Shown: positions 1 through 10,000 of the stretch, in pieces
Layout: every line of letters starts with the position of its first letter
How positions within the stretch are numbered: position 1 is the stretch's first letter
NCBI GenBank assembly: GCA_947172415.1
Contig: OX359190.1
Location: 9,114,001 to 9,178,000 of the forward strand
Direction of reading: 5' to 3'
Source of the DNA: Chondrosia reniformis
Lineage: Eukaryota > Porifera > Demospongiae > Chondrillida > Chondrillidae
DNA length: 64,000 bases
The notes under the pieces: generated by a model
Database searches by the model: none
What the model saw: the letters and a program-made list of their open reading frames with translations, nothing else
What the model was told of the DNA's origin: nothing
Translations under genes and position numbers: made by a program

Positions 1-738
1 AGATGAATTGTGAAATGACTGCATCTGCTATATTAGAGACACCAAACAATTTCAAGAAACATTCAAAGATACACTCTTTAATCATTTGCAATCTAGCATT
101 ATTCCCTTTGGATTACCAAATCAATTGATCAATAATATCAAGGCTTTTCTCCAGTGTATATATACATATATGTAATTACAGCTGCTGCTTTCAGGGGGGG
201 GGGCAGAGGGGAAAATTTGTCCCCCCCTGAAAATGACAAATATTAAGGAGTATGTACGTATGTATAATGTACATGAAACACTAAGTCTTCCACAAAATAC
301 TTATAAGTAGGTAAAATATATATAATAGCATACATTTGTAACAGTAATAATTCTAAACCTTGCAATACCTCTAAGAATGCAGGAAAATCAATCTTAGAAT
401 GATTTTTTTCTGGAGAATATGCACCCAAAACCCATATAATAGATGATTCTACACTATATGTGCCAGAATGAACATTGATGCACTAAATGTGTTTGCCCCC
501 CTTCATTTCTATTATATTATCATCATTATGCCCCCTTGCTAAATATAGAAACACTGTATATTCTATAAGATTGCATTGAGCAAGGAGAAAGATGTAACCT
601 CATATCAAGGTCAAAGTGTTAATCTTTCAATAAGTACTGCTAATGCAAAAGGAATCATCATATAAAATCAGTCCTATAATACATATACACATGTCACACA
701 GTCTCCAAAATTTGATCACTTGCATTTGGGTGGTTTAA

Positions 739-977
739 CACACGCAGTATGAAGGTTGTGCAGTATAAAGGTTGTGCAGTATAAAGGTTGTGCAGTATAA
801 AGGGTTGTGCAGTATAAAGGTTGTGCAGTATAAAGGTTGTGCAGTATAAAGGTTGTGCAGTATAAAGGTTGTGCAGTATAAAGGTTGTGCAGTATAAAGG
901 TTGTGCAGTATAAAGGTTGTGCAGTATAAAGGTTGTGCAGTATAAAGGTTGTGCAGTATAAAGGTTGTGCAGTATAA
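739..977. repeat. 16-bp tandem repeat (TTGTGCAGTATAAAGG)
   Basis: About 14 nearly perfect head-to-tail copies of a 16-bp unit. One unit carries an extra G near 801. 16 is not a multiple of 3, so the array gives open frames on the minus strand without being a gene. Confidence 0.95.
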
Positions 978-1650
978 GTTTTCTTTTCATGTATATGTAT
1001 ATCCGCAAATAAGTCCAACAGTTACGGTGCAAAACAATTATAAGTACAAAACATCCTACATTAAGCTTAAAATGATAAAGTTATAGGTATAGCCAAAATA
1101 CAATTACTTCACAAGTTGGAAATAACAGCTATTAAGCATTTACAATACACTAAGAGTTTCCTATTGGCATAAAAGAAACTTGTTTATGCATACAATGTCA
1201 TTTACCAACCAGTATGTACGTATGTATTATGTACTACATTAAGCAGTCATACCTTTTCTTACCTTTGCATGCATGCTATTATTATTATATAATTAAAGGG
1301 AGTTAATTGCACCAAGCCTATGCGAAGGCTACGTATCTAAGTAATCACTGGTTGCCATTTTAAAAAGACTTTGGACCTCAACCATAAATTTGGTCACTTG
1401 GTTGGTCAGGCATAAAAATACTCAAATAAAAAGATTCAAATTCATCAGACTCAACTGTATGTATACCAACAGACAATTATTAAGCAAAGAGTGAACTATA
1501 CCTTTTAAAGTGAGAGAATGCAAATGCAGATTGTACAATCAGAGCCAGTCATATGAAAATATGGCTTGAAAACTAAAAAATGTATATATATACAGTATAT
1601 AGTGCATGATAGGGCTTATTTGCAGCAATTATGATGAGATATGAAGTTCA

Positions 1651-1812
1651 TTGAGCAACAGCAACATATCTTTTGAATAGAACATGGAAAGGTTGGTGTT
1701 TGAATAGGACTTGGTTGGCAACCTTTCCTCACTTTTTTCATAATGCTGATGAAGACCTACGGGTTGAAACATTCTATTCCAAAGATTTAATGTTGCTGTT
1801 GCACAATAAACC
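1651..1812. mobile_element. Foldback MITE with TTGAGCAACAGCAACAT ends
   Basis: The left end reads TTGAGCAACAGCAACAT and the right end ATGTTGCTGTTGCACAA, its near-perfect reverse complement. Inside are a second inverted pair and a core with TGATGAAGACC followed by GGGTTGAAACATT. A solo end sits at about 24849-24865. No transposase is encoded, so it is probably a non-autonomous DNA element. Confidence 0.65.
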
Positions 1813-2145
1813 TCAAATCTCACAGTATATAGTATATGGTAAGAAGGTTGACAGGTTGACAGGTTATACAGTAAGAGTATATATGTAAAGATCTTTTTTA
1901 ATTACCATTTTTTTTACATATACTTAAACTCTAGTAATACCCTAAAATACCAGACTACAGGAAAAAACAATTGGTCCATTGTTCATGATCAAGTAACAGT
2001 AACTTTTCAACTTTTTAATATAATTAAAAACTAACAATTCTATAGGGAGGAAATACATAAAAGTACTTACTAAGCAATAATTACATTACTAAAGAGTCAC
2101 AAAATCTTTTATTCTATTTAAACCTGAATCGGTAATTTAAAAGCA

Positions 2146-2155
2146 AATATAAAGA
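2146..2155 (+). promoter_or_regulatory. TATA box of the Tyr/Arg-rich gene
   Basis: AATATAAAG lies about 45 bp before the ATG at 2195. This spacing fits a TATA box with a short 5' leader. Supported by motif and position only. Confidence 0.5.
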
Positions 2156-2194
2156 GGCTGATCAGTTCCTCTAACGAGCAAAAAGGCACGAACG

Positions 2195-3091
2195 ATGAAG
2201 GCTCTGATTTTTATTTTAGCTCTTCTTGCTATAACTGACTTTTCAACGATCCATGGAGACAAGCTGGGAAAGAGCCTTTTTGAACAGAAAATCCAAAACA
2301 CTCTTAACAAACTAGAGAAATCTCTCAACCTGTTTCAAGATGAGAGAAGAGATAATGATGAAGTGATAGCTGAAGCTGATGAAGACAATGATATTGACAA
2401 TGGGGTTAGTGAAGATGAAAATACTGAAATAGAGGATGATGATGAAAATACTGAGATATCGATAGAGGATGATGATGAAAGTAGTGAATTAGAGGATGAG
2501 GAATTAAGAAACAGAAATAGAGGAAGACAGAGGAAAGAGGAGAATAAGTTGAGGGAAAGAAAGAGACAGCTTGAGAGCAGACTGAGAGAAAAACATGATG
2601 GGAAAAGAAACTTGGAGGAGGGCAATGAGGACCAAAGCAAATCAATTGTACATGCTCAACGTCGATCCTGGTGTTACAGATCCAGCAGATACTATAGCAG
2701 ATACTATAGCAGATATTGGGCTAGATACTACAGTAGACGATATAGCACTTACTACAACAGATACTGGGCTAGATACTACAGTAGACGATATAGCACTTAC
2801 TACAAGAGATACTGGGCTAGATACTACAGTAGACGATATAGCACTTACTACAAGAGATACTGGGCTAGATACTACAGTAGACGCTATAGTAGATACTACA
2901 GCAGATACTGGGCTAGATACTACAGTAGATACTACAGTAGAAGCTATTATAGACGCTCCTCTTACTACAAACGATACTACAACCGATACTATTACAACTA
3001 CTACAGAAGGTATTACACAAGAAAGTATTCCTGTCTTCGCTATATTCGCTGTGCTAGGATTGCCAGCAAACAACACCATGGTAACACGTAA
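2195..3091 (+). CDS. Secreted acidic/Tyr-Arg-rich repeat protein
   Basis: A 298-residue frame with three parts. Residues 1-22 are a signal peptide (MKALIFILALLAI core). Residues about 50-150 are very acidic, then Lys/Arg-rich. Residues about 155-285 are built almost only of Tyr, Arg, Ser and Trp, in 16-residue units of type RYWARYYSRRYSTYYK encoded by a 48-bp DNA repeat. The end has two Cys (SCLRYIRCARI). I do not recognise a family. An acidic part ahead of a strongly basic aromatic domain recalls structural, adhesive or mineral-binding secreted proteins, but that is inference. The stop TAA overlaps a perfect donor (GTAAGT at 3087), and an acceptor lies at 3378 (CATTCCAG). Splicing there would replace the last codon with a short alternative tail. 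A TATA box lies 45 bp upstream. Confidence 0.75.
   Translation: MKALIFILALLAITDFSTIHGDKLGKSLFEQKIQNTLNKLEKSLNLFQDERRDNDEVIAEADEDNDIDNGVSEDENTEIEDDDENTEISIEDDDESSELEDEELRNRNRGRQRKEENKLRERKRQLESRLREKHDGKRNLEEGNEDQSKSIVHAQRRSWCYRSSRYYSRYYSRYWARYYSRRYSTYYNRYWARYYSRRYSTYYKRYWARYYSRRYSTYYKRYWARYYSRRYSRYYSRYWARYYSRYYSRSYYRRSSYYKRYYNRYYYNYYRRYYTRKYSCLRYIRCARIASKQHHGNT
2681..2960 (+). repeat. 48-bp coding minisatellite in the Tyr/Arg gene
   Basis: About four to five copies of a 48-bp unit made of shorter TACTACAGTAGA-type subunits. The unit is a multiple of 3, so the protein frame survives expansion. The other frames also stay open: frame +2 gives Thr/Asp-rich and the minus strand Val/Ser-rich translations. 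Confidence 0.85.
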
Positions 3092-3099
3092 GTATTTCA

Positions 3100-3955
3100 C
3101 TTGACAACGTTCCAAGTTTTGTTCTATTCATATATAAATCTCAGTGGTATACATACTGTACTTCCAAAATCTATATACAATAGTGTGTGATGAACGAAGC
3201 CAGTCAACTTCACATGGTACTAAATTTGCATAGTAGGTAGGATATTAATGTATTGAGTTAACTCCTGCTATTAAAGTAAGCACCGAATCTCTATAGTCAG
3301 ACCCTATAAATACTCCATACTATTAATTACTGTAACAATATCCAAAGCCTTCATTTAACTCTCTAATTTTCATTCCAGACTTACATATACATTCAAGGAG
3401 TGAATCTGGTCCATCTTGGAGTCCAAAAGCAATCAAATAACATAATACAATTATTGCATTCTCAAGTTATCCTGCAACTGGTGTGAAATATGAAGTGAAT
3501 TGAGTATTTAAATTGCACTAGTAATAACACATTAGACAACAGACTGTATGCATGATTTTCTAATAATAGCCTTTCTAATAATAGACTTAGTGTGTTGATT
3601 TGATGAAAGTTGCATCTCACACAAACCATAGACTAACCACTACATGTAGTTGTTAGTCTATGCACAAACAGAAGCTGGGAAGGAAAGAAATTTATTTAAT
3701 CCGAGCATATACACCTTCGTCCTCAGATTTCTGCGCCATCAGTGATGAAACTATAAAATGATACCATGAACCTGGTTCGCTGTATGGGCGTAGGATCGCC
3801 AACCTTCGCAAAGCCAGAGATGATCCGAATACATTCTCCATGAGCAACTAATATGGTATCACGTGATTAGCGGGAAATTCAAGAACACACCAACATAACA
3901 CAAAATAGATGCATGCAGTACTATTTACAAGTGATGGAATAAATCTTCTGTAAAG
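3100..3955. other. Intergenic, no gene seen
   Basis: Between the Tyr/Arg-rich gene and the 3' end of histone H1. It contains the possible alternative last exon of the Tyr/Arg gene from 3379 (short tail to a TGA or TAA). Otherwise I see no exon or RNA gene. Confidence 0.5.
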
Positions 3956-3959
3956 TGGT

Positions 3960-3975
3960 GGCTTTTATAAAAGCC
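3960..3975 (-). terminator. Histone mRNA 3' stem-loop
   Basis: GGCTTTTATAAAAGCC folds into a 6-bp GGCUUU/AAAGCC stem with a four-base UAUA loop, about 42 nt after the H1 stop. Position, stem sequence and the following ACCA match the SLBP-binding hairpin of replication-dependent histone mRNAs. The purine-rich ACAGAAGA about 10 nt further on may pair with U7 snRNA. A poly(A)-independent 3' end is therefore expected. Confidence 0.85.
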
Positions 3976-4016
3976 GTTTGTTAAAAAAGATAGTCACTAC
4001 ATTTTCAGAAATGTGT

Positions 4017-4553
4017 TTATTTCTTTGCAGCCTTTTTCGGGCTCTTTGCCACTTGCTTCTTAGACTTGGGAGCTGCCTTCGCCTTTGGCTTAGCAGCGGC
4101 CTTCTTAGCGGGAGACTTCTTAGGTGCTGCAGGCTTCTTTGGCTTGGCTGTTTTTGTTGTTTTCTTCTCTGCAGCCTTCTTTGGCTTTGTGGTCTTGGGT
4201 TTTGCAACCTTTGGTTTGGCAGATGGTTTTTTGGCTGCAGTTGTTGTCTTCTTGGTGACTACTTTGGTGGTCTTCTCGACTTTGGTAATCTTGAAGCTTC
4301 CTGATGCGCCCATTCCTTTTACTTGGGTGAGCTTGCCAGCAGCAACGGCACGCTTTAGAGCCAGCTTAGTGTGGACTTCACAATTCTCTCCCACCTTGTA
4401 GTTCGCCTTGATGTACTTGATGATGGCTTGTCTGGATGAGCCACTACGTTCGTGAAGTGCGACAATCGCAGCTTTGATCATCTCTTCATACTTGGGATGT
4501 TCGGCTGGTTTTATCACCTTCTTGGCAGCACTCTTCTTGGTAGCGTCAGACAT
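4017..4553 (-). CDS. Linker histone H1
   Basis: Intronless gene of 178 residues starting at the ATG at 4553 (MSDATKK). Residues about 18-90 form the H1/H5 winged-helix globular domain: HPKYEEMIKAAI, then SSRQAIIKYIKANYKVG and the wing with GSFKI. Residues 91-178 are the Lys/Ala/Pro-rich tail with KPKAAK and SPKK-like motifs. It binds linker DNA at the nucleosome dyad and compacts chromatin. The 3' hairpin at 3960-3975 marks it as replication-dependent, so it is probably expressed in S phase. No core histone gene is seen nearby. Long open frames antisense to the tail are by-products of its simple Lys/Ala coding sequence. Confidence 0.97.
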   Translation of the reverse strand: MSDATKKSAAKKVIKPAEHPKYEEMIKAAIVALHERSGSSRQAIIKYIKANYKVGENCEVHTKLALKRAVAAGKLTQVKGMGASGSFKITKVEKTTKVVTKKTTTAAKKPSAKPKVAKPKTTKPKKAAEKKTTKTAKPKKPAAPKKSPAKKAAAKPKAKAAPKSKKQVAKSPKKAAKK

Positions 4554-4629
4554 GATCACAGTTCCGAAAATCGATGAAATATCACAAAGGATTGGTCACT
4601 TTATTCAGATAATACTGAAAAATCAAGCT

Positions 4630-4640
4630 TGTTTATATAC
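4630..4640 (-). promoter_or_regulatory. H1 promoter: TATA box, with a CCAAT motif nearer the gene
   Basis: On the minus strand GTATATAAAC lies about 80 bp before the H1 ATG, and GACCAATCC lies at about 4589-4597 between TATA and ATG. TATA is expected for a replication-dependent histone gene. A CCAAT downstream of TATA is unusual and may be chance. Confidence 0.5.
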
Positions 4641-4649
4641 GTAAGTTAC

Positions 4650-7090
4650 GGACCCTGGTGTAGAAGCATCACGTGAGCCATGGATAACCAACAGGAGAAA
4701 TCAAAATGTCTACGTTTTGTGACAATGTCCTCTATTTGGATCATAATATCTCTTTTAATAAGCGCAAACATTGTTTTTGAATGAAGTAGTACAAAGAGTA
4801 ACATCTGCTAAACATTTGGTCCTATTTTGACTTAACTTCCTCCATTACCTTTTAAGATATGTCATCAAATGTGAGATGTAGTAGTTTCCTAGATTGCGAT
4901 GCCTTGTATTAATGACCTCTTGTGCTAAGTTGTGCTGCGCGATGCATGAACAGTTATATATCATTCGAAAGCGCCTTGATTACTCTTTGCTTCTGTAACC
5001 ATAAATATACTGTAGACGGAAGTTTGGGCTAGTAAGAATCAATTATTTTCAATAAAGTGACACAAACTTGCCTTGTCCATGTAAACATAGGACAAAAGTA
5101 ATTCATGTTTAGAACTATTTTGCGGGAGGAAATTCATACTAGTGAAGCTTAAATAAATTTAATATTGACCAGACTATACTAATCATTGCAAAACTCCACT
5201 AAAAGTTCACTATGTGCTGTGATTTTAGCATGGTTGAATTAATACATGTTTCAGTACAGCGTCTATGGGAAGTGAAAACTCATTGAAAATCATTCTATGA
5301 TGCTTATTTCTGAATTAAACATTGTTAGATATCAAGATAGACTAATGCTACATTAGTGTTCCAAGTTTTAGATGCTGTGTCTCCATAGAGGCCAAGATAG
5401 CTTGTCTAAACTAAGCCTTCCTATTAATACAGAATACTATATTGTCCCTATGGAGTGTGGAAATATGCTTATTCCTTTAAATTCGCCCTACGATTTCTAA
5501 CTTTAAGTCCTTAAATCTTTCACAGATATAGCTTAAAATCTTTCTGAGACGAAATTTGGGATTTTCTTCTGTTAGATTTCATAGAATTTGCGGTCGAAGT
5601 TGACCTCACATTTATACACGAATTAGTATTGCTCCTACGAGTACTAGAGTTTTGCCTCAATTCTCGAGCTTTGAAGATTCAAATGTATCTTCTTGTAACT
5701 TTATAATCATCAAAGACTATAAATCAAGACTTAGAGGATCATTCGTATTATGGCTGATTTTTTAAGCCAAAATTTTTAATTGGATTCTTTAAGATCTAAG
5801 ATGGTGTTTCAAATGATTTGCCAAAAAAGCAAGGAATTTAAATGTAGTTACTGAATTCAAGCTTAGTCATTATCCCAGATAGAATAACATTTACAGGTCT
5901 CACTGGATATTGAAATACATCAAAAACTGTCAACTCAGCATGTGACATAGCTATTTAGATTTACACGAAACACACAAGGTTGTGACTAGTGCACACTGTA
6001 AGTATGATCTACACTGTACCTGTCACTTGAAGAGGAATATATTTGGTTGTAGCTATTTCTTTATGTGCTATACAAATTCTATACATTATATACGATTCAT
6101 ATGTAACCCAAAAGTTTTACAACTAGCGTATCAGTATTTACTAATATAAGCGATAAGCGATAAGCGATGCATAAAGCGATGCATAAATTATAGCATACTG
6201 TACACTATATATATTATACAGGTATAGGACACATATTAATTATGCATGTGTATATATTAAAATGTAAAGATAATAAAAAAATTGCATTGCAAAATATTAA
6301 TCTTACAAAAGTATAAATTGTTATTTAATATTACAATGTACAAAAGCATGTGAAAAACTAAAAAAGATACAAGAAAATTGTTACCATGGCCAGTTATTTA
6401 AAACATTAAAAATTCAACTTCAAGTTGTTCACATTCTGCATTTATATATTTAATTTTGAATCCTATAAAGAGAGTAGGTAAACATATCTGACAGCCAAGT
6501 ATACGTACAGACAGACACACTAATATATGTATGTATGCAGCCATTTTCCAATCCAATTAATAAAATTAATCCATTCATTAGAAAATAAAAGGGTCAGATG
6601 CAATGCACACATACATACAAAGATCAAATTGATTGCAATAAGGAAATCCCTCTAATTATTGATTTCATTTTATCAGCATAAAATATATAGACAAAGATTC
6701 CTAGGATCACTGTGAAGGTAGGAATTCCCAGAAACAGCCGTCTGGCCCAGTGATGAAGAGAAATAGAAGGAGAATCCTCATCCAAAGCTCTCACTAGGTT
6801 TATGTAGTCCCCTATAGGCCTTTACTCTAAAGTAGTTGTAGCATGTAAGAAAAATGTTGCATTGATTATTCATACAGAGTTATTATATACATACAGTTAT
6901 CTATCTCACCTTTAAGGACCATACTTCATCATACTCCACTTTAATGATGCAGTTTCCTCCGAGTATAAAACACATAAACAAATAGGGTGACGGTGTATCT
7001 CTAATACATAACAGCTGTGTTAAAAATACTAGAATCCACTCAATGTCAGTATAGTTTTGGAGAAATATTTACAAACTGCCTATAAAGGCG
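4650..7090. other. AT-rich intergenic DNA, no gene seen
   Basis: About 2.4 kb without a supportable exon. It holds a small cluster of GCGATAAGCGATGCATAAA-like repeats at about 6149-6187 and one copy of the AATTCCCAGAAAC interspersed repeat at about 6697-6830. Enhancer content cannot be judged from one sequence. Confidence 0.5.
6697..6830. mobile_element. Interspersed repeat, AATTCCCAGAAAC family
   Basis: This copy carries GGATCACTG, GGAATTCCCAGAAACAG, CTGTCTGGCCCAGTGATGAA-like sequence and CTCATCCAAAGCTCTCA in order. Other copies or fragments lie near 10736-10800, 12080-12245 (opposite strand), 14440-14720, 15196-15245, 25592-25700, 34018-34062 and 45100-45235. At least eight copies in 64 kb without a coding frame suggest a non-autonomous element (MITE or SINE). 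Confidence 0.7.
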
Positions 7091-7093
7091 TCA

Positions 7094-10000
7094 CTAGGTC
7101 TCTGAGATTATTATAACCTTATATAGGCCAATTCTGTCATTCAGTTCTATATTGACAAATTGATTGTTGGTGAGATCCGGGGTAACCTGTGAAGCAATAC
7201 TGATAACATCAAAAGCATTTCGTTCACTAGCATGGCACTGACAAATGCGCCGCTGCACTAGAGCATGAAGATTTTGCAACACCTACAGGTACGTATATAA
7301 CCAGCACACAATATCCTGCTGTGAGATTACCAACCACATTATTGTATGAGGCATTATAGCAACTATACCATATGCTTTGACCATTATAGCAACTTGATTT
7401 GACCACCAGTCCTCTGCCAGGCAAACATAAATGTTGCATTACTGTTACAATTGCACCATTGTATTTCCCTGACAGAGCAGGTCCAACATTCCCTCTCACA
7501 AAGTAATAAGTTTCTATTCACACTAATTAGTGATGATTTATGTATGTACGTACATGTGCGTATACGTATATAATAGACTAGAAGCTAACAATCAAAGATT
7601 TAAATGTACATTACACTTACTGGCTGGTTCTCATGTCGTCTTAGGACTGACTCCAAAGTTTCTTCCTCCTTGACTTCATAACAGCAAGACACCCACCCAC
7701 AAATGAGACAATGACATTCTGAAGAGTGTTGGTTAACAGGGTTGTGACTGTGATCACACAGATAAACCCTACCTTTTACGGAGCGAGTGGAAGATACAAA
7801 GATGTCCAGTGTACGGCTTTGCTGTGCTGGATCCCTTATCGAAACTAAAAATAAAAACATGTCCACTTATTATGATATGACTGATAAGATAAATACTAAA
7901 TCAGGAAAAACTTAATACTTTAAATTTATATTCTCCCATCAATACTGTTTGGGCCACTATTATACAGTGGATCTCTAATACAAAGACCACCTCAAATATT
8001 ACGAATTTCAATATACGTAAAGTTATTTTACTTTGTGGGTTATCTAAACAATTTCCTACATACATACGTGCCCTCTAGCTACATAGCTAGCTGACTGACC
8101 AGGTACAGAAGTAGCAATCTCCAAGGGCTCCTCTCGGTGACACCTAATTAAGGCTTTGGCATGGTCAGCCGACAGACGGTGGAGGTACCGAGAGTGGAGA
8201 CAGTTAATGGTCAGATGTCTTAATTCTCCCTGTATCCAACTTGGTAACACATGCATTTCCATCTCTGCTATCTGTACATGTCAAGCAAAAGAAGATGTTA
8301 AATAAAAAGAGAGATTTAAGATCTTGCTATAGCATATTGACAGTACTATCTGAGATAAAAAGGCTACAGCCAAATCTGGACTTATTATAATACGTAAATT
8401 TATCAAACTCTATTACATATAAGTTGAATATAGGCTCATTTCTGTACATTTAACAAATAAGGTACTAACTTTTTACTTCCTTACCAAGGTATAAATGTGA
8501 TACGTAGTTATTAGAATATAAAGCCAATTTACATACTAAACCATATAAGGTTCTACAACTAAAAGACAGTCAATTTGAATTTGAAAATGAAATAACTAAC
8601 TCTTCTAAAAGTAGTCTCTTTTCGCTGACCCTCTGCATAAAGATGTCGATTTGGCCGTCTACCTGTGCTCATGTACAATGTGGTAGCCGCAGCCTGCCAC
8701 ACATCTGTAAACATGCCACTGGTTCTCTCCCCATAAATCTAAACCAACACAAACACATACACAATAGAATAATTATACGTATTATACTTATATAGTTACA
8801 TATATAGAGTAATACACTGTAGTATATGTACTGCACCTCTGGCGGGTTATAATGTCGTGTTCCGGGAATAATGTTTTGAAAGGTGACAAATTGTTCACAT
8901 TCAACAGCAAATCCAAAGTCAGTAATCTTTAGTCTTTGTCTAGTTGAATCTAGTAATAGGTTTGCAGCTACAAGGCATAATAAAGTTATAATCAAACCAC
9001 AAGTGTTCTATATCAAAACTTATTATTAGAGGAAAAATAAATAAATAATAAAAAACTGATTTGAATCTACATAGAACAGCTGGTTTCATCAACCAGTACT
9101 CAGCCATTGAGCTACGTACAACTGCTACAACCTAAATATTCAGTCTCTTGGGATTACATACGTAGTTACAAGGTTTTACTGTATAAGTAAACATATGTAC
9201 ATAATTTAGATCAGCTAAATGTGGGTAATAAGATTATGCAATTCACTAGATACTAGTTTTAGAATGGTGCTTACGTTTAATGTCTCTGTGAACATAATTC
9301 TTTCCATGTAAGAAGCTTAATCCTTCAAAAATTTGGTAACTGAAAAATTTGACATCCTCCTGGCTTAAGTGCCCATGTTCATTTATGTGTTCATTTAAAC
9401 AACCTGGAAATGTGAAAGAATCATATAATTAGTTTGAGCAGGGGAGGGGCAGAGTGGTGGCAGGGGAGGGGCAGTGAGAGAGGCAGGGGAGGGGCAGAGT
9501 GGTGGCAGGGGAGGGGCAGAGTGGTGGCAGGGGAGGGGCAGTGAGAGAGGCAGGGGAGGGGCAGAGTGGTGGCAGGGGAGGGGCAGAGTGGTGGCAGGGA
9601 AGGGGCAGAGTGGTGGCAGGGGAGGGGCAGAGTGGTGGCAGGGGAGGGGCAGAGTGGTGGCAGGGGAGGGGCAGAGTGGTGGCAGGGGAGGGGCAGATTG
9701 GTGGCAGGGGAGGGGCAGAGTGGTGGCAGGGGAGGGGCAGAGTGGTGGCAGGGGAGGGGCAGAGTGGTGGCAGGGGAGGGGCAGAGTGGTGGCAGGGGAG
9801 GGGCAGAGTGGTGGCAGGGAAGGGGCAGAGTGGTGGCAGGGGAGGGGCAGAGTGGTGGCAGGGGAGGGGCAGAGTGGTGGCAGGGGAGGGGCAGTGAGAG
9901 AGGCAGGGGAGGGGCAGTGAGAGAGGCAGGGGAGGGGCAGAGTGGTGGCAGGGGAGGGGCAGAGTGGTGGCAGAGGAAGGGGCAGAGTGGTGGCAGGGGA

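Larger units (their letters stand above)
1..2140. other. AT-rich stretch with repeats, no gene seen
   Basis: I see no convincing coding exon here. It holds a G-rich homopolymer run near 195-205, a 16-bp tandem array at 739-977 and a foldback element at 1651-1812. A repeat around 1293-1410 begins GGGAGTTAATTGCACC; shorter relatives lie near 26490, 45793 and 60495. The open frames across the tandem array come only from the repeat period. Confidence 0.6.

Noticed and set aside
694-1032. Two overlapping frames of about 100 residues
   Set aside because: Generated by the 16-bp tandem repeat; 16 is not a multiple of 3, and the two frames encode the same repeat out of phase.
2595-3115. Thr/Asp-rich (+) and Val/Ser-rich (-) frames overlapping the Tyr/Arg gene
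   Set aside because: No signal peptide or start context; explained by the 48-bp repeat. Kept only as an observation.
4066-4401. Hydrophobic frames antisense to histone H1
   Set aside because: Lys/Ala codons read in reverse give Phe/Gly/Leu-rich frames. The H1 sense frame explains the sequence.
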